Assembly (NCBI GenBank): GCA_963205115.1
Contig: CAUJHV010000070.1
Span: forward strand, 62,001 to 126,000
Source of the DNA: Pseudomonadota bacterium
GTDB lineage: Bacteria; Pseudomonadota; Gammaproteobacteria; Burkholderiales; Burkholderiaceae_C
Length of the DNA stretch: 64,000 bases
Direction of reading: 5' to 3'
A program made the position numbers and the translations under genes. Shown in pieces: positions 17,399-25,335 of this stretch (positions within the stretch are counted from its first letter, which is position 1; every line of letters begins with the position of its first letter). A model generated the notes under the pieces. That model was not told the DNA's origin and ran no database searches. It was given only the letters and a program-made list of their open reading frames with translations.

Positions 17399-18499
17399 TC
17401 ACGACCGGCCCACGGCCGCAGCCAGCGCGGCGATCACGCGGTCCTGATCGTCGGACGTCAGGTCGGCACTCATCGGCAAACTGAGCACCTCACGAGCAGC
17501 CCGCTGGCTGACCGGGCAGCTGTCGGCCGCTGCCCAGGCGGCATAGGCGGGCTGGTGGTGCAGCGGCGTCGGGTAGTGCACGGCAGTGGGAACGCCCGCC
17601 GCGGACAGCGCCGCGACCACCCGCTCACGGTTCTGGACGAAGACGGTGTACTGGCCCCAGACGCAATCGCGTCCCTCGCGCACCGCCAGCGGTCGAACAC
17701 CCGGCATCCCGGCCAGCGCTTGGGTGTAGCGCCTGCCGATATCCGCGCGGGCCTGCAGTTCCCACGCAAAACGTTCGAGCTTGCCCAGCACCACCGCGCA
17801 CTGCAGCGTGTCCATGCGCCCGCCCACGCCCAGACGCGTATGTGTGTAGCGCGCGCTCTGGCCGTGCACGCGGATCTCGCGCGCGGCGCGGGCCAGGCGC
17901 TCGTCGTCGGTGAACAGCGCGCCGCCGTCGCCGTAGCAGCCCAGCGGCTTGCTGGGAAAGAAGCTCGTCGCGCCGAAGGTGCTCAGCGCGGTGCTCGCGC
18001 GGCCCCGGTACCGCGCGCCGAAGCTCTGCGCGGCGTCTTCGATCACGGCCAGGCCGTGCCGCTGCGCGATGGCATTGATCGCGTCCATGTCGGCACACTG
18101 GCCGTACAGGCTCACCGGCATGAGGGCCCGGGTGCGCGGCGTGATGGCCGCCTCGATCAGCGACGCGTCGATCAGCGCTGTGTCGGGTTCGATGTCGACG
18201 AAGACCGGCGTCGCCCCGGCCAGCACGATGACTTCCGCCGTGGCGGCAAAGCTGAACGGCGTGGTGATGACCTCGTCGCCCGGCCGGATGTCCAGCGCCA
18301 TCAGCGCGATCAGCAGGGCCTCCGTGCCGCTGGCCACGGTGATGCAGTGACGCGAACCCGTCAGCGCCGCGAGCGCCGCTTCGAGCTCGGCGACCTCCGG
18401 GCCCATGATGTACTGGCCGTGGTCGAGCACACGCTGGATGCGCGCGTCGATGCCGGTCTTCAGCGCCGCGTACTGCGACTTCAGGTCGATGAACTGCAT
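17399..18499 (-). CDS. wlbC: UDP-3-keto-GlcNAcA-type aminotransferase, WbpE/WlbC family
   Basis: 366 residues from an ATG with GAGGTG upstream, overlapping the end of the acetyltransferase gene by 19 bases. The N-terminus MQFIDLKSQYAAL and the segment VLDHGQYIMGPEV are characteristic of WbpE/WlbC, which aminates the 3-keto group of UDP-GlcNAc-uronic acid. Lys184 in FFPSKPLGCYG binds PLP, Asp155 in VIEDAAQSFGA contacts its ring. Neighbours on both sides fit the same route: dehydrogenase (19103) and N-acetyltransferase (18481). The symbol is by family and gene order with Bordetella wlbABC. Confidence 0.88.
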   Translation of the reverse strand: MQFIDLKSQYAALKTGIDARIQRVLDHGQYIMGPEVAELEAALAALTGSRHCITVASGTEALLIALMALDIRPGDEVITTPFSFAATAEVIVLAGATPVFVDIEPDTALIDASLIEAAITPRTRALMPVSLYGQCADMDAINAIAQRHGLAVIEDAAQSFGARYRGRASTALSTFGATSFFPSKPLGCYGDGGALFTDDERLARAAREIRVHGQSARYTHTRLGVGGRMDTLQCAVVLGKLERFAWELQARADIGRRYTQALAGMPGVRPLAVREGRDCVWGQYTVFVQNRERVVAALSAAGVPTAVHYPTPLHHQPAYAAWAAADSCPVSQRAAREVLSLPMSADLTSDDQDRVIAALAAAVGRS

Positions 18500-19071
18500 C
18501 GCGTGAGCACCTCGCCGTCGAGTCGGTAACGCTCCCCGGTGGCCGGGCAGGCGGCCTCGCCCTGCCCTGTGGCCGGCAGATCCAGGCGTTCGCCATGGGC
18601 GCTCATCCAGCCGGCCCGGCGCGCAGGCACACCCATCATCAGCGCGAAGGCCGGCACGTCGGCGGTCACCACCGCGCCGGCCGCGATGAAGGCATATTCG
18701 CCCACCGTGTGGCCACACACGACGGTGCAATTGGCGCCCAGCGTGGCCCCGCGCCGCACGACCGTCGGCTTGTATTCGTCCTTGCGCGACACCGCGGCGC
18801 GCGGATTGCGCACGTTCGTGAAGACCATGCTCGGGCCGCAGAAGACATCGTCCTCCAGGCGCACGGCGTCGTAGATGGAGACGTGGTTCTGGACACGCAC
18901 GCGGTTGCCGAGGCGCACGTCGTTGCCGACGAACACACCTTGCCCGAGCGAGCAGCCGTCACCGATGCGCGCCTGCGCACAGACATGCGCAAAGTGCCAC
19001 ACCTTGGTGCCCTCGCCCAGTTGCGCGCCCTCGTCGACGACGGCGGTCTCGTGCTGCCAGTGGCCTGCCAT
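18481..19071 (-). CDS. wlbB: UDP-3-amino-GlcNAcA N-acetyltransferase, WbpD/WlbB family
   Basis: About 196 residues from MAGHWQHET, made almost entirely of left-handed beta-helix hexapeptide repeats (VWHFAHVCAQARIGDGC, GVFVGNDVRLGNRVRVQNHVS). VFTNVRNPRAAVSRKDEYK is highly conserved in WbpD/WlbB and holds the nucleotide-sugar binding residues. The enzyme acetylates the 3-amino group to give UDP-GlcNAc(3NAc)A. Longer open sequence upstream lacks similarity and overlaps the dehydrogenase, so the ATG at 19071 is preferred although its ribosome site is poor. The C-terminal tail of about 40 residues (GEAACPATGERYRLDGE) is typical of the family. Confidence 0.88.
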   Translation of the reverse strand: MAGHWQHETAVVDEGAQLGEGTKVWHFAHVCAQARIGDGCSLGQGVFVGNDVRLGNRVRVQNHVSIYDAVRLEDDVFCGPSMVFTNVRNPRAAVSRKDEYKPTVVRRGATLGANCTVVCGHTVGEYAFIAAGAVVTADVPAFALMMGVPARRAGWMSAHGERLDLPATGQGEAACPATGERYRLDGEVLTRCSSST

Positions 19072-19102
19072 GCGATGCCGCGTTTGCGTGTGGCCGCTTC
19101 GG

Positions 19103-20179
19103 TCAGAAGACCAGCGGCAGGCCCACGCGCACGCCGTCGCGCGCACTGCGGTAGGCCGCGATGATCACTTCGAGCGAGCGCAGGCCTTCGTAGCCGTCGA
19201 CTTCCGCACGGGCCTCGCCGCGCAGGGTGTCGACCACGTTGGCGTAGTACAGCGGGTGGCCGAAGCCGTAGACCGATGTGGGCGCGTAGCTGGCATCCAT
19301 GGCCTGCACGTCCTCGGGCAGCGGCTCGGCAAACTCCCAGTGTTCGATGCGGTTGACGGCCACGCCGCCTACGCGCACCGTGCCGCGTTCGCCCAGCACC
19401 GTGATGCTGCCTTCGAGGTTCTTGCCGTGCGTCAGCATGGTGACGTTGATCGAGGCCAGGCCGCCGCCGCGCAGGCGCAGGCTCATCACGCCGCTGTCTT
19501 CGGCCTCGATGTCACGCAACTGGGTCGCGGTGTAGGCGTGCACGTTGTCCACGGGCCCCACCAGCCAGTCGACCATGTCGACGTAGTGACTGGCCTGGTT
19601 CATGAAGGCACCGCCGTCGAGGTCCCAGCGACCGCGCCAGGGCGCCGCGTCGTAGTAGCTCTGGGGCCGCGTCCAGAAGACGTTGACGGTCACCAGATGG
19701 ATGCGCCCGAAGCGGCGCGCATCAATGGCCGTCTTCAGTCGCTGCAAGGTGGCATTCAGCCGGTTCTGCTTCACCACGAAGAGCTTGACGCCGGCGTCGC
19801 GGCAGGCGCGCACCATGGCCTGGCCTTCGTCCCACTTGGTGGCCATGGGTTTTTCGCTCACCACGTGCCGGCCGGCCTGCGCGCAGCGGATGGCCTGCTG
19901 TGGGTGCAGGCCGCTGGGCGTGGCCAGCGCGATGACATCGGCATCGCAGCCCGCCAGCAGCGCATCGAGCGAGGCAAAGCCCTTCGCGCCGGTGGCCTGC
20001 ACCGCCCGCTCCAGCGCGGCCGGCTGGGTGTCGCAGACGGCCACCAGCTTCGCGCGGCCTGCCTGGCGCGCCAAGGCCTCGATGTGGTTGACCGAGATGC
20101 GTCCGCAGCCCACCAGCGCGAATTCCAGCGGACGGTGCACCAGCGGTAGCGGTTCGGGACGCAGACGGGCCATGGCCAA
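19103..20179 (-). CDS. wlbA: UDP-GlcNAc-uronate 3-dehydrogenase, WbpB/WlbA family
   Basis: 358 residues (or 356 from an ATG six bases later), Gfo/Idh/MocA oxidoreductase. FALVGCGRISVNH gives the NAD motif near residue 20, SEKPMA the conserved Glu-Lys-Pro, and KQNRLN plus GGAFMNQASHYVDM are signatures of WbpB/WlbA with active-site Lys and His. It oxidises C-3 of UDP-GlcNAcA; in characterised homologues 2-oxoglutarate recycles the tightly bound NADH. First gene of the nine-gene minus-strand operon. The partners making UDP-GlcNAcA (WbpA) and the 2-epimerase WbpI are not in the window. Confidence 0.9.
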   Translation of the reverse strand: MAMARLRPEPLPLVHRPLEFALVGCGRISVNHIEALARQAGRAKLVAVCDTQPAALERAVQATGAKGFASLDALLAGCDADVIALATPSGLHPQQAIRCAQAGRHVVSEKPMATKWDEGQAMVRACRDAGVKLFVVKQNRLNATLQRLKTAIDARRFGRIHLVTVNVFWTRPQSYYDAAPWRGRWDLDGGAFMNQASHYVDMVDWLVGPVDNVHAYTATQLRDIEAEDSGVMSLRLRGGGLASINVTMLTHGKNLEGSITVLGERGTVRVGGVAVNRIEHWEFAEPLPEDVQAMDASYAPTSVYGFGHPLYYANVVDTLRGEARAEVDGYEGLRSLEVIIAAYRSARDGVRVGLPLVF

Positions 20180-20294
20180 GAGGTGTCGAGGGCAGCACGG
20201 CAGGCGCCAAAGCGCGCCGCGCCGAAAAACCTGGCATTGTAAGTGGGCGCCCTCCCTGACCGCCTAAAATTGCAGCAAATTCAACGAGTTGCCC
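20180..20294. promoter_or_regulatory. Divergent promoter region between the wlb operon and lysS
   Basis: This 115-base gap must hold the promoters of both units. On the minus strand TACAAT at 20241-20236 is a good -10 for the wlb operon (leader of about 50 bases) but no good -35 is seen. On the plus strand TAAAAT at 20265-20270 is a possible lysS -10, again without a clear -35. Assignments are tentative. Confidence 0.35.
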
Positions 20295-21815
20295 ATGTCT
20301 GACGAAACCCCGACAAGCCCTGCCCCCGACGACAACCAGCTGATCGCCGAGCGCCGCGAGAAGCTTGCCGCCATCCGCCAGCGCGCCCGCGCCACGGGCA
20401 GCGCGGCCTTTCCCAACGACTTCAAGCCCACGCACCAGGCGGCGGATCTGCACCACCGCCACGACAGCGTGCCCAACGAAGAACTCGAGCCGCAAGGCAT
20501 CGCCGTGTCCGTGGCCGGCCGCCTGATGCTCAAGCGCGTGATGGGCAAGGCTTGCTTCGGCACGCTGCAGGACGGCTCGGGTCGCATCCAGCTCTACGTC
20601 ACGCTGGACGGCGTGGGCGCCGACAGCCTGGCCGAATTCAAGCAATGGGACCTGGGCGACATCCTGGGCTGCGAAGGCACGCTGTTCCGCACCAAGGCCG
20701 GCGAGCTGTCCGTGCGCGCCACGCGTGTGCGGCTGCTGACCAAGAGCCTGCGCCCACTGCCCGACAAGTTCCACGGCATGACCGACCAGGAACAGAAGTA
20801 CCGCCAGCGCTATGTGGACCTGATGACCGACGAGTCCTCGCGCGCCCGCTTCATCGCGCGCAGCAAGGCGGTCAGCTCGATCCGCAATTTCATGGTCGAG
20901 CACGGCTTTCTCGAGGTGGAGACGCCGATGCTGCACCCCATCCCGGGCGGCGCGAACGCCAAGCCGTTCACCACGCACCATAACGCGCTGGATCAGGAGA
21001 TGTTCCTGCGCATCGCCCCCGAGCTCTACCTCAAGCGCCTGGTGGTCGGCGGCTTCGATCGGGTCTTCGAGATCAACCGCAATTTCCGCAACGAAGGCAT
21101 CAGCGTCCGGCACAACCCGGAATTCACGATGATGGAGTTCTATGCGGCCTACTGGAACCACCACGACCTGATGGACTTCACCGAGGCCGTGCTGCGCCAC
21201 GCGGCGCGCCAGGCCACGGGCTCGGCCACGCTGAGCTACGCCGGCAAGCCGGTGGATCTGGACAAGCCCTTTGCGCGCCTGACCGTGCGCGATTCGCTGG
21301 TCAAGCACGCCGGGCTGAGCCTCGAAGAGGCCAGCGACGCGCAGGCGCTGCACACGCGGCTCAAGACCCTGGGCGAAGAGCCGCCCGCGCACTGGACGCT
21401 GGCCGAACTGCAGTTCGGGCTGTTCGAAGCCGTGGTCGAGGCCCAGCTCTGGGAGCCCACCTTCATCGTCGAATACCCGGTCGAGGTCTCGCCGCTGGCG
21501 CGTGCCTCCGACAGCAACCCGGCCATCACCGAGCGCTTCGAGCTCTTCATCACCGGGCGCGAATTCGGCAACGGCTTCTCGGAGCTCAACGACGCCGAGG
21601 ACCAGGCCGCGCGATTTGCCGCACAGGCGAAGAACAAGGATGCCGGCGACGAAGAAGCGATGTACTACGACGCCGATTTCATCCGCGCGCTCGAGTACGG
21701 CATGCCCCCGACGGGCGGCTGCGGCATCGGCATCGACCGCCTCATCATGCTGCTGACCGACAGCCCCAGCATTCGCGACGTGGTCTTATTCCCCGCCCTG
21801 CGTCGGGAGAGCTAA
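20295..21815 (+). CDS. lysS: Lysyl-tRNA synthetase, class II
   Basis: 506 residues from ATG at 20295. An N-terminal OB-fold anticodon domain (about 60-150) is followed by the class II catalytic core: motif 2 as FEINRNFRNEGISVRHNPEF, motif 3 as GCGIGIDRLIML near the C-terminus, and YRQRYVDLM typical of LysS. It charges tRNA-Lys in the cytoplasm. Length equals bacterial LysS. It starts divergently from the polysaccharide operon and marks the edge of that locus. The next gene begins 13 bases downstream, so the two may be cotranscribed. Confidence 0.97.
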   Translation: MSDETPTSPAPDDNQLIAERREKLAAIRQRARATGSAAFPNDFKPTHQAADLHHRHDSVPNEELEPQGIAVSVAGRLMLKRVMGKACFGTLQDGSGRIQLYVTLDGVGADSLAEFKQWDLGDILGCEGTLFRTKAGELSVRATRVRLLTKSLRPLPDKFHGMTDQEQKYRQRYVDLMTDESSRARFIARSKAVSSIRNFMVEHGFLEVETPMLHPIPGGANAKPFTTHHNALDQEMFLRIAPELYLKRLVVGGFDRVFEINRNFRNEGISVRHNPEFTMMEFYAAYWNHHDLMDFTEAVLRHAARQATGSATLSYAGKPVDLDKPFARLTVRDSLVKHAGLSLEEASDAQALHTRLKTLGEEPPAHWTLAELQFGLFEAVVEAQLWEPTFIVEYPVEVSPLARASDSNPAITERFELFITGREFGNGFSELNDAEDQAARFAAQAKNKDAGDEEAMYYDADFIRALEYGMPPTGGCGIGIDRLIMLLTDSPSIRDVVLFPALRRES

Positions 21816-21828
21816 GCTAACGGTCGAC

Positions 21829-22380
21829 GTGAACGCCCGAATCGAATCCCTGCACCTGATCGAGTCCGCCTGCTGGCGCGAAATTGAACGCGCTGCGCGC
21901 GAGCATGAGCATCCTTTCCGCCTGATGTCGCTGGGCACGGTCGGCCAGGACGGTGGTGCCGACGTGCGCAGCATCGTGCTGCGCGAGGTCCGCACCACGG
22001 CACGTGAACTGGTCTTCTATACCGACGACCGCTCGCCCAAGCTGGCGCAGATGCGCGCGCAGCCCCGCGGCACCTTGCTGATGTGGTCGGCGCATCTGGG
22101 CTGGCAGCTGCGGCTGCGCGTGGACCTGGCGCCGCTGGATGACGGGCTGGAGGTCAGCTCGCGCTGGACCCGCATGAAGCTGTCGCCCGCAGCGCACGAC
22201 TATCTGTCGCCGATGGCGCCGGGAACGCCGCTGGGCCAGCCCAGCAACGAACGCGGATCACGCACCTACTTCGCCGTGGTCACCGCCAAGGTCAAGGCGC
22301 TGGACTGGCTCGAGCTGCACGCCGACGGCCACCGCCGCGCGCTCTTCGACGACCAGGGTGCGCGCTGGGTCCAGCCCTGA
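21829..22380 (+). CDS. Pyridoxamine 5'-phosphate oxidase family FMN-binding protein
   Basis: 183 residues with a split-barrel FMN-binding fold. DVRSIVLREVRTTARELVFYTDDRSPK and GTLLMWSAHLGWQLRLRVD match the PNPOx-like core, and PLGQPSNERGSRTYFAVVTAKV is typical of a subgroup in Burkholderiales annotated only at family level. It lacks the C-terminal RLHDR-type ending of true PdxH, so PLP synthesis is not assured. The start is a GTG at 21829 with no near ribosome site (GGGAGAG lies about 20 bases upstream). It follows lysS closely on the same strand. Confidence 0.75.
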   Translation: MNARIESLHLIESACWREIERAAREHEHPFRLMSLGTVGQDGGADVRSIVLREVRTTARELVFYTDDRSPKLAQMRAQPRGTLLMWSAHLGWQLRLRVDLAPLDDGLEVSSRWTRMKLSPAAHDYLSPMAPGTPLGQPSNERGSRTYFAVVTAKVKALDWLELHADGHRRALFDDQGARWVQP

Positions 22381-22393
22381 GCCTTGAGCGCTG

Positions 22394-22415
22394 AGCGGCT
22401 GCGGCTGCGGCCGCT
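22394..22415. terminator. GC-rich hairpin between convergent genes
   Basis: AGCGGC at 22394-22399 pairs with GCCGCT at 22410-22415 around a ten-base loop, in the 35-base gap between the PNPOx-family gene and the enoyl-CoA hydratase. There is no T run, so it may serve as a weak bidirectional terminator. Confidence 0.4.
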
Positions 22416-23204
22416 TCAGCGGTGCTTGAACTCGGCCTTGCGCTTGTTCATGAACGCGTCCATGCCCTCGCGCTGGTCTTCCGTGCCGAACAGCGCGTGG
22501 AACATGCGCCGCTCGAAACGGATGCCTTCGGACAGCGGCACCTCGTAGGACTGGTTGACACATTCCTTGGCCAGCATCGTGCTGGGCAGGCCCATCTGGC
22601 AGATGACCGTCGCCGCGGCCAGGGCCTCTTCCATCAGCTTGTCGGCGGGCACCACGCGCGAGACCAGGCCGGCGCGTTCGGCCTCTTCGGCGCCCATCAT
22701 GCGGCCGGTGAGCACCAGGTCCATGGCCTTGGCCTTGCCGATGGCGCGCGGCAGGCGCTGCGTGCCGCCGGCGCCGGGCAGGATGCCCAGCTTGATCTCG
22801 GGCTGGCCGAAGCGCGCCGAATCGGCGGCGATGACGATGTCGCAGCTCATGGCCAGCTCGCAGCCGCCGCCCAGCGCAAAGCCGGCCACGGCGCCGATCA
22901 CGGGCTTGCGCACACGCCGGATCGTCTCCCAGTTGCGCGAGATGAATTCGCCCAGGTACGCGTCCATGAAATTGAACTTGGCCATGGCGCTGATGTCCGC
23001 ACCGGCGGCAAAGGCCTTTTCGCTTCCGGTCAGCACGATGCAGCCGATCTGGTCGTCGGCATCGAAGGCCAGCAGCGCCGCGCCCAGCTCGTCCATCAGC
23101 TGGTCGTTCAGTGCATTGAGCTGTTTCGGGCGGTTCAGCGTGATCAGGCCGGTGCGGCGTTCGCCTTCGCCACGGGTCTCGACGATCAGGGTTTCGTAGC
23201 TCAT
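22416..23204 (-). CDS. Enoyl-CoA hydratase/isomerase (crotonase family)
   Basis: 262 residues from an ATG with GGAGATG eight bases upstream. NRPKQLNALND, the oxyanion-hole segment KAFAAGADISAM, IGAVAGFALGGGCELAMSCD, and the two catalytic glutamates, in the GCELA and PGAGGTQRLPR regions, are all present as in active crotonases (PaaF/FadB1-like). It hydrates trans-2-enoyl-CoA in fatty-acid or phenylacetate-type beta-oxidation. It is transcribed alone. A TATAGT at 23298-23293 on the minus strand could be its -10. Confidence 0.9.
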   Translation of the reverse strand: MSYETLIVETRGEGERRTGLITLNRPKQLNALNDQLMDELGAALLAFDADDQIGCIVLTGSEKAFAAGADISAMAKFNFMDAYLGEFISRNWETIRRVRKPVIGAVAGFALGGGCELAMSCDIVIAADSARFGQPEIKLGILPGAGGTQRLPRAIGKAKAMDLVLTGRMMGAEEAERAGLVSRVVPADKLMEEALAAATVICQMGLPSTMLAKECVNQSYEVPLSEGIRFERRMFHALFGTEDQREGMDAFMNKRKAEFKHR

Positions 23205-23354
23205 CGGGTCATCTCCGTTCAGTGTTCGGCGCCGGGCGCGCGGGTGGCACGGGCGCAGGGCGGCCCAGCAGGCGGGCCGGCATTCCGCAGCCACTATAAA
23301 GGCCGCGGATGGCCAGGTGACGGCCATCGGCCGTCCCTGGCAAGCATGCGCGCG

Positions 23355-24548
23355 TCAACGACCCGTGACGGGCGGCTGGGCCTCTGCCTGCTGCGGGGCG
23401 CGCGACAGCGTCAGGTCGACCCAGGTCTGTTCGTCCTGGCGGATGACGATGCGCACGGGCAGGTATTGCAGACCCGGCGCGAACCAGCTTTCCAGCGCCA
23501 GCTCACCCGGCCGCGGCACGCTGCGACGCGGTTTCATGTGATATGTCGCCAGCCGGCCCGCGGGGGTGTCCAGCGTCTCCTGCGCCTGGATGTCGTAGAT
23601 CCAGCGGTCGACACGCCGCGGCAGCGCCAGCGGCACTTCCACCACCTGGCCCGGGACCAGCAGATCCGCGCGCGTCGTGAACAGCCAGGTCAGCTGCACG
23701 AACTGGCTGGCCGTGTCCTGCACGCCCGGCGGTCGCGGCACGGTCTCGCCCTGCGCGAGCACGATCTGGTCGCTGTCGAAACGCAGGGTCTGCCGGCGCG
23801 TCTCGCGCATCAGCGCACGCGTGACTTCCTCGTAGCGCTCGGGCTGCAGGCCGCGCTCGCCCAGCGTGCCTTCGCTGGACATGCGGCGTGTCAGCAGCGG
23901 CCCGATGCTGACCTCCAGGTGCACCTGGTAGCGCGAGCCGCTGCGCAGCCACTCGACCTGCGCACTGCCTTCCACCGGCCCGCGGTAATTGCCCGTCAGG
24001 CGATAGCTCAGGCGCGTCGAGGGCGGCCATTCGAATGGCGCCGCGACAGGCACGGCGGCGGAGGCGGCCGTGGCCGATGCCGGGGCGGCGACCGCCACCG
24101 CAGGCGCAGAAGCCACGGGTTCGGCAGCGGCGACCTCGGGCGTCGCCAGCGGCGGACTCAACTCGGCCTGCGAAGCGGGCGGTGACGGCGCCTGCGCCAG
24201 CACATCCGGCAGCGGTGGCACCACCTCGGGCGGAGCCTCGGGTTCGACCTTGGGCGCTGCCTTCGCGCGCGGCGCGGACGCGGCGGGCGCCGGTGCATGC
24301 GCCACGCGCGACCCGGCCGGCGGCGCGGTCGGCTTCGCGCGGGCCACGACGGGCGGTTCGGCCGGCGCGAGTTCGCGCACGAAGGCGACCTCGATGCGCT
24401 GCATGTGGGCCCCGGCGCCCTCGCCCAGGCGCGGCGCGGCGTCGATCAGGCCTTCAACCGCCAGCGCATGCGCCAGCAGCACGGCGGCCGTCAGGCCGAC
24501 GAGCGCGGCCCACGGCGGGTGGCCGGACACGGCCGTGTGCACGCGCAA
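23355..24548 (-). CDS. DUF3108 domain protein with membrane anchor and Pro/Ala-rich linker
   Basis: About 397 residues. A hydrophobic segment (AALVGLTAAVLLAHAL) near residues 13-28 anchors the protein. A long Ala/Pro/Val linker (about 60-165) resembles the periplasmic arm of TonB-like proteins. From FEWPPSTRLSYRLTGNYRG to the end is a DUF3108 beta-rich domain (TYHMKPRRSVPRPGELALESWFAP). The function of DUF3108 is not established; the predicted place is the periplasm. The start is uncertain (TTG at 24548 or GTG at 24542), and no good ribosome site is seen. It lies 24 bases after dsbC and forms an operon with it. Confidence 0.75.
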   Translation of the reverse strand: MRVHTAVSGHPPWAALVGLTAAVLLAHALAVEGLIDAAPRLGEGAGAHMQRIEVAFVRELAPAEPPVVARAKPTAPPAGSRVAHAPAPAASAPRAKAAPKVEPEAPPEVVPPLPDVLAQAPSPPASQAELSPPLATPEVAAAEPVASAPAVAVAAPASATAASAAVPVAAPFEWPPSTRLSYRLTGNYRGPVEGSAQVEWLRSGSRYQVHLEVSIGPLLTRRMSSEGTLGERGLQPERYEEVTRALMRETRRQTLRFDSDQIVLAQGETVPRPPGVQDTASQFVQLTWLFTTRADLLVPGQVVEVPLALPRRVDRWIYDIQAQETLDTPAGRLATYHMKPRRSVPRPGELALESWFAPGLQYLPVRIVIRQDEQTWVDLTLSRAPQQAEAQPPVTGR

Positions 24549-24572
24549 GGGCCGGGTGGGCAGCAGAGCCGC

Positions 24573-25307
24573 TCAGCCCTTGGCGGCCGAAGCGATGCGC
24601 TTTTCCAACTGCTCGAGCGGCACCGCGCCGGGCAGGCGTGTACCGTCTTCCAGCACCGTGCCAGGCGTGCCCTGCACGCGGTGCTTCTTGCCCAGCGCGA
24701 CGTTGCGGGTGATCGCAGCCGTGTCGCACTTGGCGTCGGCCTTGGACGGCAGCTTGCCGTCGATCATCCAGTCGCGCCAGGCCTTTGCGCGGTCCTTGGC
24801 GCACCAGATGTCGCGCGACTTGACTTCGGAGTCAGGCCCCAGGATCGGGTAGATGAAGTTGTAGACCGTCACGTCCTTCAGCGCGGCCACGTCGCGCTCG
24901 AAGCGCTTGCAGTAGCCGCAGTTCGGGTCCACGAAGATGGCCATCTTGCGCGCACCCGTGCCCTGCTTGACCACGACAGCATCGGCGAAGGGGAGCTTCG
25001 CAAAATCGATCGCCGTGAGCTTGTCGATGCGCGTCTGCGTGAGGTTCGTCTTGGTCTTGGCGTCGAAGATCTCGCCCTGGATGAGGTACTGGCCCTCGGC
25101 GTCGGTGTAGAGCACGTCGGTGCCGATGCGCACCTCCCACAACCCGGCGATGTTGGTGCGCTGCACCTCGTCGATCTTGGGCAGCGAGGGCATGCGTTCG
25201 GCCAGGTTCTTGCGGATCACGGCTTCGTCGGCATGGGCCGCTGTCACCAGCGCAAGCGCCAGGACAAACGGCGCCGCCAGACGCGTGGACAGGGACGGAT
25301 GGGTCAT
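24573..25307 (-). CDS. dsbC: Periplasmic disulfide isomerase DsbC
   Basis: 244 residues with a signal peptide (cleavage likely after VTAAHA, residue 26), an N-terminal dimerisation domain (about 27-85) and a thioredoxin-fold domain with the active site Cys130-Gly-Tyr-Cys133. The cis-Pro loop is VQGTPGTVL and a second Cys pair (C-A-K and C-D-T) matches the structural disulfide of DsbC. It isomerises wrong disulfides in the periplasm. GAGG lies eight bases before the ATG. Flanked by ubiH (28 bases upstream) and the DUF3108 gene on the same strand. Confidence 0.95.
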   Translation of the reverse strand: MTHPSLSTRLAAPFVLALALVTAAHADEAVIRKNLAERMPSLPKIDEVQRTNIAGLWEVRIGTDVLYTDAEGQYLIQGEIFDAKTKTNLTQTRIDKLTAIDFAKLPFADAVVVKQGTGARKMAIFVDPNCGYCKRFERDVAALKDVTVYNFIYPILGPDSEVKSRDIWCAKDRAKAWRDWMIDGKLPSKADAKCDTAAITRNVALGKKHRVQGTPGTVLEDGTRLPGAVPLEQLEKRIASAAKG

Positions 25308-25335
25308 GGAAAAGCCTCGGTGATTCGGTGTCGGG

